From Sclerodactyla briareus (lineage: Eukaryota > Echinodermata > Holothuroidea > Dendrochirotida > Sclerodactylidae): DNA of 64,000 nucleotides. This document shows positions 34,949-46,133 of the stretch, piece by piece. The notes under the pieces are model-generated. The model was given only the letters and a program-made list of their open reading frames with translations. It was not told the DNA's origin and searched no databases. The position numbers and the translations under genes are program-made. How positions within the stretch are numbered: the stretch's first letter is position 1; the number at the start of each line of letters is the position of its first letter. The stretch is taken from positions 620,001 to 684,000 of the forward strand of contig JAODTK010001043.1 of the NCBI GenBank assembly GCA_026419785.1. Reading direction: 5' to 3'.

Positions 34949-35275
34949 AAACGGACACCTTGTGAGTGCACCTCTTTGCTGGACCCACCCGACACCCATG
35001 GCACTCCCCCATAGGGGTACCCCTCAGCGGATAGCTCTTAACCAACCACTATCGTTTACCATACAACCGTTGCTATGGCAACCATCAACAATAAATTTAG
35101 GTGAAAATAGTCCACTGACTCCAATATCTCTCTTTGTCCGATGGGGCTAATAATCTGCCATGCACATGGCTTTTGCAATGGTGAGTGCTGAGGATCACAT
35201 AGTAATGTTGTTGCAAATGAGGAGACAGAATGTGAATGATGAGGAGGCAGCGACAGTAACATGGCGGATACCGGC
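34949..35275. other. No recognisable feature
   Basis: Unique-looking; overlapping short frames on both strands are not supported. Confidence 0.35.
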
Positions 35276-35299
35276 GGGGCAACTAGGGGCAGTTGCCCC
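35276..35299. repeat. Perfect 9-bp hairpin, MITE-tip type
   Basis: GGGGCAACT-AGGGGC-AGTTGCCCC. It lies in a CCGGCGGGGCAACTAGGGGC context typical of the G-rich ends of small non-autonomous transposons seen elsewhere in this window. Confidence 0.7.
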
Positions 35300-35859
35300 C
35301 TTCACCCAATTTTGGGTGTGGATTTTGGCCCACCCATCCAGGAAAATGCGACCCCTTGCCCCTTCGGAAGTGGACCATAATGTAACTCTAAATTCATAAT
35401 TCCATGTATAAAGCCTGTGTCCGACATCCTAGGGCACTATGGTAGTAGGCCTAAAAGTAATAGTACAAAGCGCCCCATGACATTTCGTACTGGAAACCGC
35501 AGCAAATACATTTTTTAGCTTAGCTTGAATTATCTAATCTAATTCGGTCAAGCGGTATTGCCATACAACTACTGGAGCACACCCTACCTGACTACCTTGC
35601 CCATAGACTAATCTGTCTTAAATGAACCGCGCAACCATCGTATCCCCCCCGTAAATGTACATGTAAAAAAAGGTCACTATACTAACACAACACCAGGCGT
35701 GGATCCAGTGGAGCCCACCTGGCGCGCGCCCACCTAAAAAATATATAGGGAGGAATTTTTTAAAGATTCTATTTGTTTGTATTTTTTTTTTTTTTGGCCG
35801 GCTTGAGACGTGTTTAAAGCTTGGAACATGGCAGCAGCTGAAAACACTCTGGAATGGTC
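35300..35859. other. No gene; MITE-like start at about 35696
   Basis: CAGGCGTGGATCCAG (35694-35708), followed by CCCACCTGGCGCGCGCCCACC, looks like another transposon end; a related CAGGCGGGGATCCAG occurs at 42168. A T-run lies at about 35780. Confidence 0.4.
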
Positions 35860-36420
35860 ATATTCCACGGAATCGGGGCGCTCGTAAACAACCACATTTT
35901 CTGGTAACGATCCGCGACCAACCGATACGCGCTCCGTCGTAATTAATAATTTGGTGCCCCCTCCCCGTCAAACCGCCTGTGCCCCCCTTGTGCCCCAAGA
36001 ATGAAAAGTCCTGGTGAACCACTGCCCAAGGCCCTCGTTTACAAGACTCATTTATTGAGAGAATGGACAAATGACTGATGCAGCATGATCGTGGGAATGC
36101 CTTGTGAATGGGATGGAATGGAGATGACTTGTCTTCATTACGATACCGATCATGGAGCATGACTGAAAATTGTGGAATGTTTTTTTCATTGTTTTTGCTT
36201 CTAAACCACGCCCAGTCTCCAGAGAGCAAAATATTGTCAGAAGAATCTTCCCAGAATATCCTGGGTACATGTAACTTAGAACACACCGGAAGTGCCGTTT
36301 CCGGCCATTTGGAGGGTTGTGAAGCCACAAATTTTCCTTGTACGCCATTGGCTCCGAATCGTCATCCGATATTGGGGGAAGGGGGGGGGGGGTGGGGGAC
36401 AATGGCCATTTAAAAAAAAA
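35860..36420. repeat. Second dispersed repeat family, copy 2 of 3
   Basis: Aligns with 49790-50300. Shared blocks in order: GGxGCTCGTAAAC, CCCTTGTGCCCC-like, ATGGACAAATGACTG, TGCAGCATGA, GATACCGATCAT, ACATGTAACTTAGA, GGAAGTGCC and CGCCA-TGG. No clear termini. The 156-codon minus frame here mirrors frames in the other copy and is a by-product of the repeat or an ancient coding remnant. Confidence 0.8.
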
Positions 36421-36504
36421 GATAGTGTGTGGAAAACACAACTTCAATTGGATCAATCGTCGAATCTTGTGGGGACAGGCCCCTAGGCGTAGATCTGAAT
36501 GTGG

Positions 36505-36556
36505 GTCGGGGGGGGGGCGGGGGGGGGGGGGGGGGGGCGGGGGGAGGGGGGGAGGG
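36505..36556 (+). repeat. G-rich tract, G-quadruplex prone
   Basis: Almost uninterrupted G with three C and one A breaks. Length is probably imprecise. Confidence 0.8.
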
Positions 36557-36929
36557 AATTCAAATTAGGTGGGGGTAGTGGCTTCATTGTTCCCGCAGTT
36601 TGCCGAGAATGGGGGTCATGTTATATCCAAGTTTGGTGGACCTCACCATATGCCAGCCACCCCCCATGCCATCCATACAGCTTTTCATCATTATTTTTGC
36701 TTTTTCATTTTTTATTTTTCAGTTTTTCAGTTTTTTCGTCAAAAATAAGGGGGGCATTGGGGGGGCAGATATTTTATCTGGAGGCGACTGCCCCATTTTC
36801 CGCCGCGACTTACACCCCTGCACACCTTGAAGAAGAATATAACTATAGTAATCACAAAAATATCCTTAGATTATCTTATACATGTACGTAAATAATCTAA
36901 GAACAGATATAAAACATCTTTTTTCTCGA
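36557..36929. other. No recognisable feature
   Basis: T-rich stretch at 36690-36740 and transposon-like G-run DNA; no gene. Confidence 0.4.
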
Positions 36930-37145
36930 AAATTTTGGGCGCCATCTTGGATTTTGTCAATGGATATGAATGAAAACATTCAAATGGTTTCATTCCATTT
37001 CCGCCAACCATATATGGATACGAATATTGCAAGCAAAAGCATGCCCATAATAAGATTATCATCGTGCTATATTGATGATATTGTTCAAATAACGATTTAT
37101 TGCTTTTTCGGGTATTTTCTGCGGCAGCCATCTTGAATTTTGCCA
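36930..37145. repeat. Paired GCCATCTTGxATTTTG units
   Basis: GGGCGCCATCTTGGATTTTG (about 36936-36955) and GCGGCAGCCATCTTGAATTT (about 37119-37138) lie about 185 bp apart. The reverse complement contains the AAGATGGC core of YY1-type sites. Confidence 0.5.
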
Positions 37146-37379
37146 TGAAAAAAAAAAACATGAATTAAAAATTGTGAAACACGGTTGTTCTTGTGTTCAA
37201 GTGTGATCATAGAAAGTGAAAAAATGACACAACACATAGACTATATAGCCTCCAAGGGCCTTAATATGATTGATTGTCACTATCACGGAGTATTCCTAGA
37301 AGTGTTGAAATATTAATTTAAACAATCATGCAATCCAATAATACATACATTAATGTTTTCTGAACACTCTGCAAATTTA

Positions 37380-37471
37380 GGGGGGGGGGGGCTAAACAAG
37401 CGTTTGCCCCTCATTTTTTCAATGGGGGGGCTGAGCCCCCCAAGCCCCCCGGTTCCCCCGCCGCCACTGTA
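37380..37471 (-). mobile_element. MITE terminus with built-in G/C hairpin
   Basis: Read on the minus strand it begins CAGTGGCGGCGGGGGAACCG and contains GGGGGGCT-G-AGCCCCCC (37425-37441). Related termini lie at 45595-45626 and 52732-52766. The other end is not identified. Confidence 0.55.
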
Positions 37472-37559
37472 ACACCCCTTTTCAGCCGAACTCTAGAGAA
37501 CGCAAGCATGTATTGAGTTCAACTTTTGTAATGTGGTTGCACGTATGGTGAAGAGATTA

Positions 37560-38660
37560 ACCCTATTATTTTTGGTATTAGGTAAGGTCCTTTAGGGTCA
37601 CCTAGGACCATCCTTATATATCTTGGCAACGAAACATTTTAGAGGGATGCCGTAATGGAAAGTTTTGTTTGTCTGTGCGAACTACGTCTGGTGACCCACT
37701 TTTTACATCATTTTGACTTGTGACCTCGTTCGACCTGTTGACCTGTGACATTGAGTGGCTATTTTTTGGATGACCAGATTCGTCTTGTGAGAAACAACCC
37801 ATAATGTGAAGTAGACAAATGTATTACAACACTCCTATCACGAGCCATCTTCAAGGCATGCACATGTGGGAAAAGTCAGACAGCCCAAAATACCGGGAGT
37901 TGTTAAACTTGACGTTTGACATTGACATCTTGGCAAAAAAATATTTAGATGGATGTTGTATGGAAAGTTGTTCTTTCTTCGTCAGTAGGCGAACTCATTT
38001 AGTTTCGTTTTCGTTAGCATGGGAGCCTATATGTCGTTTGACCTTGCCACTCAGCAAATTTGAGATGCTTGTGTCAGAATACAAAAATATTCGACATAAT
38101 AATTGTGCCCAGTGCCGTCGATATATATCCCTCAGGCATGGTATGTGATACCACAGAAGGTGGCTAGAAAGGAAGGGAATGGATAATATTGAGATTCCAA
38201 GTGGGCAACTTTATAGAAAGGAATTTTGGTATTAAACCCCAATATCTAATAGGGGGGACTTCCTCTGGTTTGGCCTTATAAGCCACTAGCCTGTCAGCTA
38301 TGCAAGGCATTCGGCGACAGCAGTTTGTGCATGATTTTTTTCCTGCTTTAGATTCCCTCCTTTGATGGGTTGGGTCCAGATGTCAGTATGAATATTTTGG
38401 GTGGCCCTCCTGCGCACTCAGCAAAATTTTGAGATGCTTGTGTCAGGATAAAAAATATTCGCATAATTGTGGGCCCAGTGCCCCGATTATATTATCCCTC
38501 ATGCAGGTATGTGAAACCACAGAATGGACAGAGAATGAAGGGAATGGATAATATTTGAGTGGTCGACTTTATAGAAAGGAATTTTGAGTATTAAAACCAA
38601 CAATATATAATGGGGGTATTTCCTCTGCTTTGGCCACTAGCCTGTCGGCTATGGAAAGGC
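37560..38660. repeat. Dispersed repeat with 360-bp tandem duplication
   Basis: The 5' part carries ATCTTGGCAACGAAACATTT and AAAGTTTTGTTTGTCTGTG phrases, shared with 55320-55420 and 57400-57480 and repeated in weaker form at 37905-38010. The 3' part is a two-copy tandem: TCAGCAAA-TTTGAGATGCTT at 38051 and 38418, and GCCACTAGCCTGTC at 38282 and 38633. The 109-codon plus frame at 37819-38148 lies inside it. Confidence 0.75.
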
Positions 38661-39399
38661 TCATTCGCGACACCGGTTTGTGTCTTGTGTGATTTTGGAT
38701 TGTTGTATTGTACATTGCGAGCTTGCAATATCCTTGAAACGAATGCAAGTTGACTTATGCCCTTCTTACTGACGGCAAAATTTGCAAAAATCTTGTTGGA
38801 CTCGGGGGTAATTAATCTGGTGCAAGAGAGCGAACCATACATGATCGAGCCTACCCGCTCACACCAAAAACATTTTGGAATATTTTCTAAATGTTTCTGC
38901 ATTGTTTCTGAAAAATTATTTTGAGTAACATATAATGTTACGAAATTTCCAACCATTTCAAGAACATTCTTGAGTAAATATTTCAGAGGCATTTTTACTC
39001 ATTTGAATTTTCGAGCAATAAGTGCCGGGGGGGGGGCCTATGAAACGAAAACGACGATAACATACTTCAACATCACTAGTATAACCAGACTTCATGTGTT
39101 TTGGTGGAGTGAAAATTGAGCATAACCTAGGCCCTAACGTGGTATAGGCTGCGTTGATTGTAGGTAGCTGGTCAGCAAGGGCACGACGACATTCTGGGCA
39201 AGATAGAGATAATGGTAGATTATCACGGCAGGGCATGCGCACAGGAGCGCTAGTAAAAAAAATGGGAGCAAAAACGTTACGAGCGTTTCGTTCGCTTATC
39301 GGGACATTCCTTAGGAGCCTAAGAGTGATAAATTTGCCGTGAGGGTTGAGGGTCAAAGAATTGATAAACGTTACTTCCTTTCGAAGTTGCTTTTGAATT
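38661..39399. other. No supported gene
   Basis: Two adjacent minus-strand frames (38591-38992 and 38958-39356, 133 and 132 codons) overlap. The first starts in unique DNA but ends in the GCCACTAGCCTG repeat, which argues against a host protein. Neither shows a domain I recognise. Confidence 0.3.
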
Positions 39400-40803
39400 T
39401 AGTCAGGATTACATTGATACAGTACAAATATTATAAATTCGTAAGTATACACTAACCGAATCACGAAGATGTGATGACTTTCAGGACTTTTTCCAATCAT
39501 AAAAGTAGAACAATTACAATAAACTTTGACATCACGCTCGTACGAAAGTTGTGGGAACCCAATCTTGGCTAAAAAGCACGCTTCGGTTAGTTTAGTTTCG
39601 TGAAAAGGGTCAGGAAGACGAAAATCCACATGAGAGACTATGGCAGCCACAACATCCAAAAGAGAAGAACAACCCAGATGCCTAAAGAAATTCGCTAACG
39701 GTTCCTGAAAAAAAAATCAAGACTGTTCTGAATGCATTCACACTCTCGGACAGAACAACATCTTCAGGAAGCTATTCCACTCATTAATAACTCTCTGGGA
39801 GAAGAAATGGTTCCGAAGGTCCAAATCTACAGCGGTTACCCCGAAGCTTGAGGCAATGACCCCATTGGTGGTAAACTTTGGAAAAACTCAAAAGAAATAT
39901 TGACGGAAAAAGACTCTCGAAATTCAAGAACAATTTAAAAAACCTGAATAATCACCTCGAATTCGTCTCAGCTCCATTCAAGTTAGACAGAGAAGCCTTA
40001 ATCTCTCCTCGGTTGGGGAGGTAAATCCTAAGACAGTGAATTAATATATGGCCCTCCCGCTTAACGTTTTCAATTAATTGCTGGTCTTTCGAGAAATATG
40101 GATTTCTATACTTGGACAGATACGAGGCGTAGTCTCCCCAGCTGTGAAACAACCTGAGAAACAATATATTTATCATGGAAAACTGAAGGGAGTCCATCAA
40201 GCGAAGAATCCAGTTACCCTTTCTCGCAGCTCCAGCACACTGCTTAGAAGGTTCGTCAAGAAGAAAAATACAAATGAAACCGACGGTACTTTTCTGAATC
40301 ACCGAGAATATTTTGCCCCATTTAACTTGGGGAAGAAGCGTTGCGGAATGTGGAAACCAACATGCATAACTTTTGCACTCATCGGCATTGAAAAAACATT
40401 TGCATCGGGAGGGGAGACCATTCGGAGATTATATCAAGATCCCTTTGGGCAATGCAACATCCTCGTTCGAAGCAACCCCGATTACAACTTGGTATCGTCC
40501 GCAAACTTTTAATCTGGAATGCACCGAATCTTCCCAGATAGTCCAATATACGCCAGAAAAATAAAGGCCCTAGAAACCGATTCCTTGGTGCGAACACAAG
40601 AGGAACTTTTGCCTAAGGAGATGAACGCCCATTAATGACAAATAGGTGTTCCCTATCGAGAAGTCACTGACGGATCCCACTCAGAAACATTCCCACTCAA
40701 TGCCAAAACTTTTCAATTTAAGCAAGACGCTCATGAGAAACCTTGTCAAAAGCTTTTGGAAAGTCTAGGAAAACTAGATCACAGCACATGCCGTTGTCAA
40801 CGG
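39400..40803 (-). mobile_element. CR1-clade LINE, 5'-truncated
   Basis: Minus-strand LINE fragment with reverse transcriptase (about 40795-40400), C-terminal region (to about 39715) and a 3' untranslated part (about 39710-39400). The upstream end, near 40803, abuts a monomer of the 146-bp satellite (40803-40930), so the element is nested in or next to that older repeat. Confidence 0.85.
39715..40795 (-). pseudogene. CR1-type reverse transcriptase (frameshifted)
   Basis: Motifs in order on the minus strand: LDFPKAFDKVSHERL (about 40735-40780), the catalytic FADDTKL (40485-40505, with FADD at 40494-40505), RDLDIISEWS (about 40413-40445), WILRLMDSLQFS (about 40175-40215), KDQQLIENV (about 40045-40072) and, after a shift, an FFSQRVINEW-type block near 39790-39820. 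These are the wording and order of the chicken CR1 clade. The PQG motif is distorted by shifts. Five or more single-base shifts break the frame while residues around them stay conserved. It makes no functional enzyme as assembled. Confidence 0.88.
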
Positions 40804-40930
40804 CACGTACCTTCGGTGTGTCAGGAATTTTGGTCTGAGGACCATTTTATGGAATTAACACATAGTACTTGGCAGCATCTCCTCCCACAAGCTTTCATTT
40901 GATTTACTTAAATGTACTGAACAGTGCGGA
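40803..40930. repeat. Single monomer of the 146-bp satellite
   Basis: Contains GTACCTTCGG-GTGTCAGGAATTTTGG and CATCTCCTCCCACAAGCTT, matching array monomers at 20.0, 42.7, 56.1 and 62.1 kb. Confidence 0.8.
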
Positions 40931-41663
40931 TACAGAGTGGGGGGGGGTCCAGGGGGTCCAAACCCCCCCCCCCCTTTGGTCAGAGGCTTGCCGAAACACT
41001 AAGCTTCTATACCAATAATGTGGATTTCAGAGGGTGTGCTGCGCGGAACCCCCCCCCCACCTACCGCCCACCCTCAAACACATCTTCCGCTATGTGATTG
41101 CCATATGTGCTGAATGTACCTTCTAAATAAGTATACCTTTACAAGATGGACATGACCCTTAAAATTCCGCGGCGCACGCGCGCACAGGTTTGCTCTCTGT
41201 GGCATTGTTATGTGGTTGTAACTTGCAGGATGGCACCACAGTGAAGGCGAGGCAGGCATTTGCCACATGGATTCGATCTCCCAAAATAAAATGGTTAATT
41301 AACGCTTGAAGACCCGTTATTTTGTAGAGGGTGGGATGAAGTGTCACACTATCCTGGGATGGAAGTGTAGCCACCAACTTTTAAAGGAATTTGGCGGAAG
41401 GTGGGCTATTCGAACCAACGCCAAGAAAGGAACTAACTCACCTAGCACCAAATCGCAATCTTAGGCCAGGTGAATTATTTCCGAAATAGAATGAGTGTGG
41501 GTGTGCTATATTCACCAAATTGCATATAAGGGCCACCTGGAATGAAACATTTTGGAATTCTCCGACAGACCTCCATCTCCACCCCCCATAAAAAACAATC
41601 ACCCTCACATGAATAATTCTGGCTAAGACACTGGTTTGGGATCCCCTTTCAAGAATCCTGCAT
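40931..41663. other. No gene; C/G-run MITE-like piece at 40935-41062
   Basis: GGGGGGTCCAGGGGGTCC with facing C-runs suggests another transposon tip. The rest shows nothing. Confidence 0.4.
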
Positions 41664-41780
41664 CAGCCCAGGGAGCAGGCTGCGCTTGCCCCAGGGAGGG
41701 AGGCGCCTGCCCCAGCGAGCAGGCTGCGCATGCCCCAGCGAGCAGGGCTGCGCCTGCCACAGGGAGCAGGCTGCGCAGTC
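41664..41780. repeat. Minisatellite, 26-29-bp GC-rich unit
   Basis: Five copies of GCCCCAGGGAGCAGGCTGCGC-like units with AGCG and CTGCGCATG variants. Confidence 0.92.
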
Positions 41781-42159
41781 GTACCCCTTACGAGTACAAA
41801 ACGTAGAAGAGGCCGAAGGTAGCCTTTCTGGTGCTGGATGAAGCTATATTAGCCATGGGTGGATGCTTATACACTTAAATCATTAATTGCACTGGGTCCT
41901 ATGAGAAGGCGGGAGGAATGGGAAGCAATGAAAAGAAGTGAAAACCCTCGCGTGCGAAGTGCGCAGTTTTCGAGGATTCAACATGGAGAATTCATCTATT
42001 CCATCACACGGTCACTAAGCAGTAGGAACCTACTAATATGATACCCCGTGATAGAATTCTCATGCATGCAACCCCATCGGGGGGCATCCTCTTCCCGTCA
42101 TGGTTATATTGAACAAAATGTTTCTGACAGCGGGGTGGGTGAGGTTCGGATATCCTCGA
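41781..42159. other. No recognisable feature
   Basis: A short plus frame at 41859-42041 has no support. Confidence 0.4.
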
Positions 42160-43080
42160 TCAATCATCAGGCGGGGATCCAGATTTATTGGGGGAAATGA
42201 AAGATGGCATTAGAGGAAACTTGAAAATAAAGAAATGAAAATGAAAAATGGTTTTTTGAACGTTGTGGGGGGGGTGAGCGTGGAAAGTTGGACGGCCATT
42301 TTCCGCTGGAGCAAAGTTGGACCCCTCCCTTTGAAAATCCTGGGGGATCCGGGGGGGCCCTGCATGTAATGGTCTTTGGGTTAAGGCCATCGGAGTAGGT
42401 GTTAGGGAAATGGTGCCCAGTTTGGGCCCTGGGCCCATTATATAAAATACTAAAATCCTGTGTCTCCTACAAAATTGTGTTGTATACTGCTGATGTTCGG
42501 TCATAATGATGTTCAATAGCCAGTTCTCGGGATGCACGGGATTTGATGACGGGCTCCACGGCCCAGTGTGTAATAGTGCAAAATGTTCTCCTCCTACAAA
42601 TGTGGTGCACAGTGCTGATGTTCCATCAAATGGTGTGTATAGCAGTACATACAAGGTGTTCAGGAGTGTTTGGTTCAAGGTCCCACTTTGGCTACGGCCC
42701 ATTTATGAAAGTACACACAATGGTGCATGTAATGCCTCCTTATCTTAACAAAGCTAGATGTTCTCTAAACGTACGTATAATGGTTCTTGGGTAGTGGCCA
42801 AGGGCGGGTGTATGCGAATTTCAGGCCCGAGGTGAAATCTTGCTAAAGGGCTCTCCACAAATGTTGGTGTACATGGGGATGTTCGGTCAAAATATTATTA
42901 TGTTATTATATTATTATTATTAATAGAAAACCACCTTTGAGGGCTTTCAGATATTTCGGTCCACACGTGTACCCTATGGGCCCATTTATGAAAAATACAC
43001 AGAATGGTGTTGGAATGCACTCTCTCCAATATCGGGCACTAGGGCAAACGGTTCCCCCCCATTTTTAAAATATCCACAAT
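42160..43080. repeat. 146-bp satellite array, copy 2, with MITE tip
   Basis: After a transposon-like tip (42168, CAGGCGGGGATCCAG) the satellite markers recur: TGCTGATGTTCGGTCATAAT at about 42489, GTGCACAGTGCTGATG at 42605 and GTACATGGGGATGTTCGGTC at about 42870 (spacings about 120 and 262). An ATT microsatellite (42890-42926) interrupts the array. The 180-codon minus frame is a by-product. Confidence 0.75.
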
Positions 43081-44481
43081 AGTTCAGTGCGCCGGCGGGA
43101 ATGGTAACCATCCGTTTTCGACACGATGTCATCGAACATGGGTACCATGAGCCGAGTCCGAAGGCTAGGTCAAAGAATTCCGATTGCCTGATGGCTGGAA
43201 TTCGCAAACTATCGTACCTCCAGCTTGTTCTGAAATTTAGGAGTCATGATGGACAAATCTGTGAAAATTGTGTGGGAATAATCAGCAAATCTGCATTATG
43301 GACTATGAGCTCTCGGTGATGATGTTTGAACAGACATTGTGATTACAGGTGGTGTGGTTTGAGCTACAAACACTGTTGAGGCTTAGTTTTAATGGAGTCC
43401 GTCAAGGCAAGTGTTCGTGACCTTTGCTGAGAAGATAAACGCGCCATGAATCCATGCAATTACTATTCCAGACATCAACCCAAGTTGTAGATTTCTAAAA
43501 ATATTTTTTGGTTCAATAGAACGTGTGCACAAACCGATGCATGCCAAAGGATTGTGAACGACACGGGGGACCAAACACAACTGCATCGTTACATTGTATC
43601 CACTGGCGTATTGACTCATGTCGGGTGTTAAAAGTCCCTATACAAAAACAAACAGGACAAATGAAAGGGAGAATCGAACCGTGTATTGGATTTAGTAGTA
43701 TGAAGGGTGGGGACTCAAGTCGTTAACGTAGGATCAACTCAATGGATGCGGGGAATGGTACAAAGCTAGCAAGATGGCCGGCCCGTTGAACGGATTTATG
43801 TGCCTCTACTATAGGAATTTAATAAAAATTCCAACGTAAATGTGCCGACCGGCAACGCCTTGGCACACGCATAGAATAGCGCGCCTCCACCGGGTAGGAA
43901 TGTTACCGCACAAACCAACGCGAGGACTCATTGTACGCGCGCTAACGTATTCGACCTTTGCTGTTTGATGAAAATCCCACGTAAACGTGGCCCTGCGGCT
44001 AACTGGAAGGTTTTTAGAGATAGATTCAGAGATACGATATCTCTAGAGCGATTACTTGTTTATTTCGGTAGTCAATTCGGGTTTGTAGAATAGGAATGGA
44101 GGGGTTTTTTTTGTAACTTCCATCGTGTGTTGAACTGATAAACAGACTCGTCTGAAAAATCCAGCTGAGAACAAGGTGGTTGCTGATTTCGAACCCTCGA
44201 ATGTTTTTTTCCAACCGTTTTACAGAGTCTCGAAACAACGCTTCATCTCTGAAATGAAAGCTGGCCATGTGTTCGTAATGACAATCGGAATCCAGGATCA
44301 GCAATAAAACGGATGGCCTGTGGTTGTAGAATTGATGATATAAGAGTCCATACAAGATGGTCTATCAACGCAATCCTCGTCTTCACATCAGTCTCGTTTC
44401 TTAATAGCCTATGAGTTCAAGGTTATACAATCGGGCTATCATCAACAACAACACTGACCTGACGTAGGTTATCGGACCTGT
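43081..44481. other. No firmly supported gene
   Basis: A minus-strand frame of 109 codons (44026-44355) follows a possible acceptor AACCACAG at about 44307. A competing frame is also open for about 24 codons, so nothing is called. A B-box-like GGTTCGATTCTCC occurs on the minus strand at about 43672, with no A box. Confidence 0.3.
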
Positions 44482-44690
44482 AATGATAACGGGCACCGAC
44501 CTCGGACCCTCTTGGTAACTAATATAACATTTTTGGGCGTATTTGGGAACGTTCCAGCGCAGACACTTATGATTGACTGTAGGAAACCATCATTGCCATT
44601 CTGCTGAGAATGATCTGCGGCAGAATCGTTGATTGTGAGACCCGCCACCTTCCCGTCCGCTGACGTCAACGACAACACGTTTGGCTCTGC
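44482..44690 (-). CDS. Candidate internal exon, unknown protein
   Basis: I do not recognise a family. On the minus strand an acceptor-like GGTGCAG (about 44690) precedes a frame that stays open to a possible donor CAG|GTCCGA at about 44482. The peptide is protein-like and polar, with SLTSADGKVAGLTINDSAAD, FLQSIISVCAGTFPNT and NVILVTKR, suggesting an extracellular or loop-rich domain. The exon length (about 205 bp) is ordinary. The donor is not a strong one (C at +3) and no neighbouring exon is certain; the DNA immediately downstream offers a weak second candidate. Chance is a real alternative. Confidence 0.2.
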
Positions 44691-46133
44691 ACCGATATAC
44701 GTTAGTGAATCAATGAATTAATTTATTTAAAGGACTATAGGCTTATTTCATTATTCTGCTGTTTGTGTTGGAAATAATTCACAGCTACAGAGAAAGTTAT
44801 ACGTCTTTGGAAGGATATAGCCCATGTCTGCTAGAGTATGTACCTATTGAACTACGATCGAAAGTTTTAAGCTATAGTTAAGGGGAGTACAATACAGGAA
44901 AGTGTTCGTATGGTATGCACTAAATGGGGGCGTGGATTGTAGTGTCATGGTGCCTGCAAGAAAGCTTGAAATTTTGTTATCTCACTAGCCAACAAGGAAA
45001 AACATATTGCAAAAAGGCTCCGTTCAATTTTTAAAGGACAACATTTTCAAGATGATTCATAAAGAGGCTAATATACTACGCTGGAGAAAACGGAATGCGT
45101 CAGTCAAAACGGGGTTGTCGATTTCCGTTACGGAGTTACATTTTTTTTCCAAGCTTTGTGCATGTGTAAATGTATTGCGCAAGATCGAAACGCATCCCAT
45201 TAGCAGTAATGAATGATGTCAACTTGCACAGCCCAACCCTTTGTTCCTTAATGAAATTCAAAAGTGATGGGCTCGCGTCTTATGGTGCCGGAAATAATTC
45301 GTGCAGCAGTATTTTGAGACTTTCTGGAGGCTATTGATGAGACTGTCGGTCACAAACCGTAAAGAAGAGCGTTTCCTTCCGTAATCGAGCGAGATGTTCA
45401 GCGAGTGAATGAGTGTCTACATGCTTCCGAGTAATGTAACTTTCGGATGCAACCGGATGTTACATATATGGACGCCTACTGATAGTCACAATATGATTGT
45501 ACTGCTTTCCCATAGTATTAGTCGAGCTTTCAAGGTGTACGCCGAGGTTCTTTTACGGATTCCACTTGTCTGACATTTTTGAATTCAAGGGCGTAAGAAC
45601 CGGGGGGCTGGGGGTGCCAGCCCCCCACTCAAAATCGTGGTGATGGGCGGAAATATCATTCCCCCCCACTTCCAAGGGCAGAAACCCCTTTTTTATTTCA
45701 CCATTATTAGAGGTTATTGGTCGTTAATATTTCAGCATGAATTTATGTTATCCTCCACACTTCCTTTCCACGGCCCACCGCTAAAACCTCAGAATTATGT
45801 TCGAATTACTCAACGCAATATTTTAATCGTTCAGCGCCGGCCTACATGTTGTGTGCCTAGTGCCGACCCAGCGATATAAGCTCTACTACGTGGATATACT
45901 GTATGCCACAACGCCATTACACTGGTATTGTGTATTCAGCGTCGCACCGGCATGCACATCACTGCACTGTCACTGGCGATGAGTCAGTGCCACATAGAAA
46001 CTCTGTATTGCCATGGAATACATATAATAACGAATTTTATGAAGTTATAAGTTAACACCATTTGCAAAGTGAGTTCAAAACATAGGAGAACTTGGATGGA
46101 CAGGTCTTGAAAACATATCTGAGCAGTGTTGTG
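44691..46133. other. No gene; MITE terminus at 45590-45680
   Basis: GGGCGTAAGAACCGG is followed by a 10-bp perfect hairpin GGGGGGCTGG-GGGTG-CCAGCCCCCC (45602-45626), the same design as the termini at 37425-37471 and 52732-52766. The remainder shows nothing that I can support. Confidence 0.45.

Noticed and set aside
34590-35045. 151-codon minus-strand frame
   Set aside because: Covers an AC microsatellite and a dispersed repeat; no domain.
40078-40512. 144-codon plus-strand frame
   Set aside because: It is antisense to the CR1 reverse transcriptase, including its FADD motif.
42160-42702. 180-codon minus-strand frame
   Set aside because: Lies over satellite monomers and a MITE tip; the same DNA recurs elsewhere without the frame.
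43660-43690. Minus-strand B box GGTTCGATTCTCC
   Set aside because: No A box at tRNA-like distance upstream, so probably chance.
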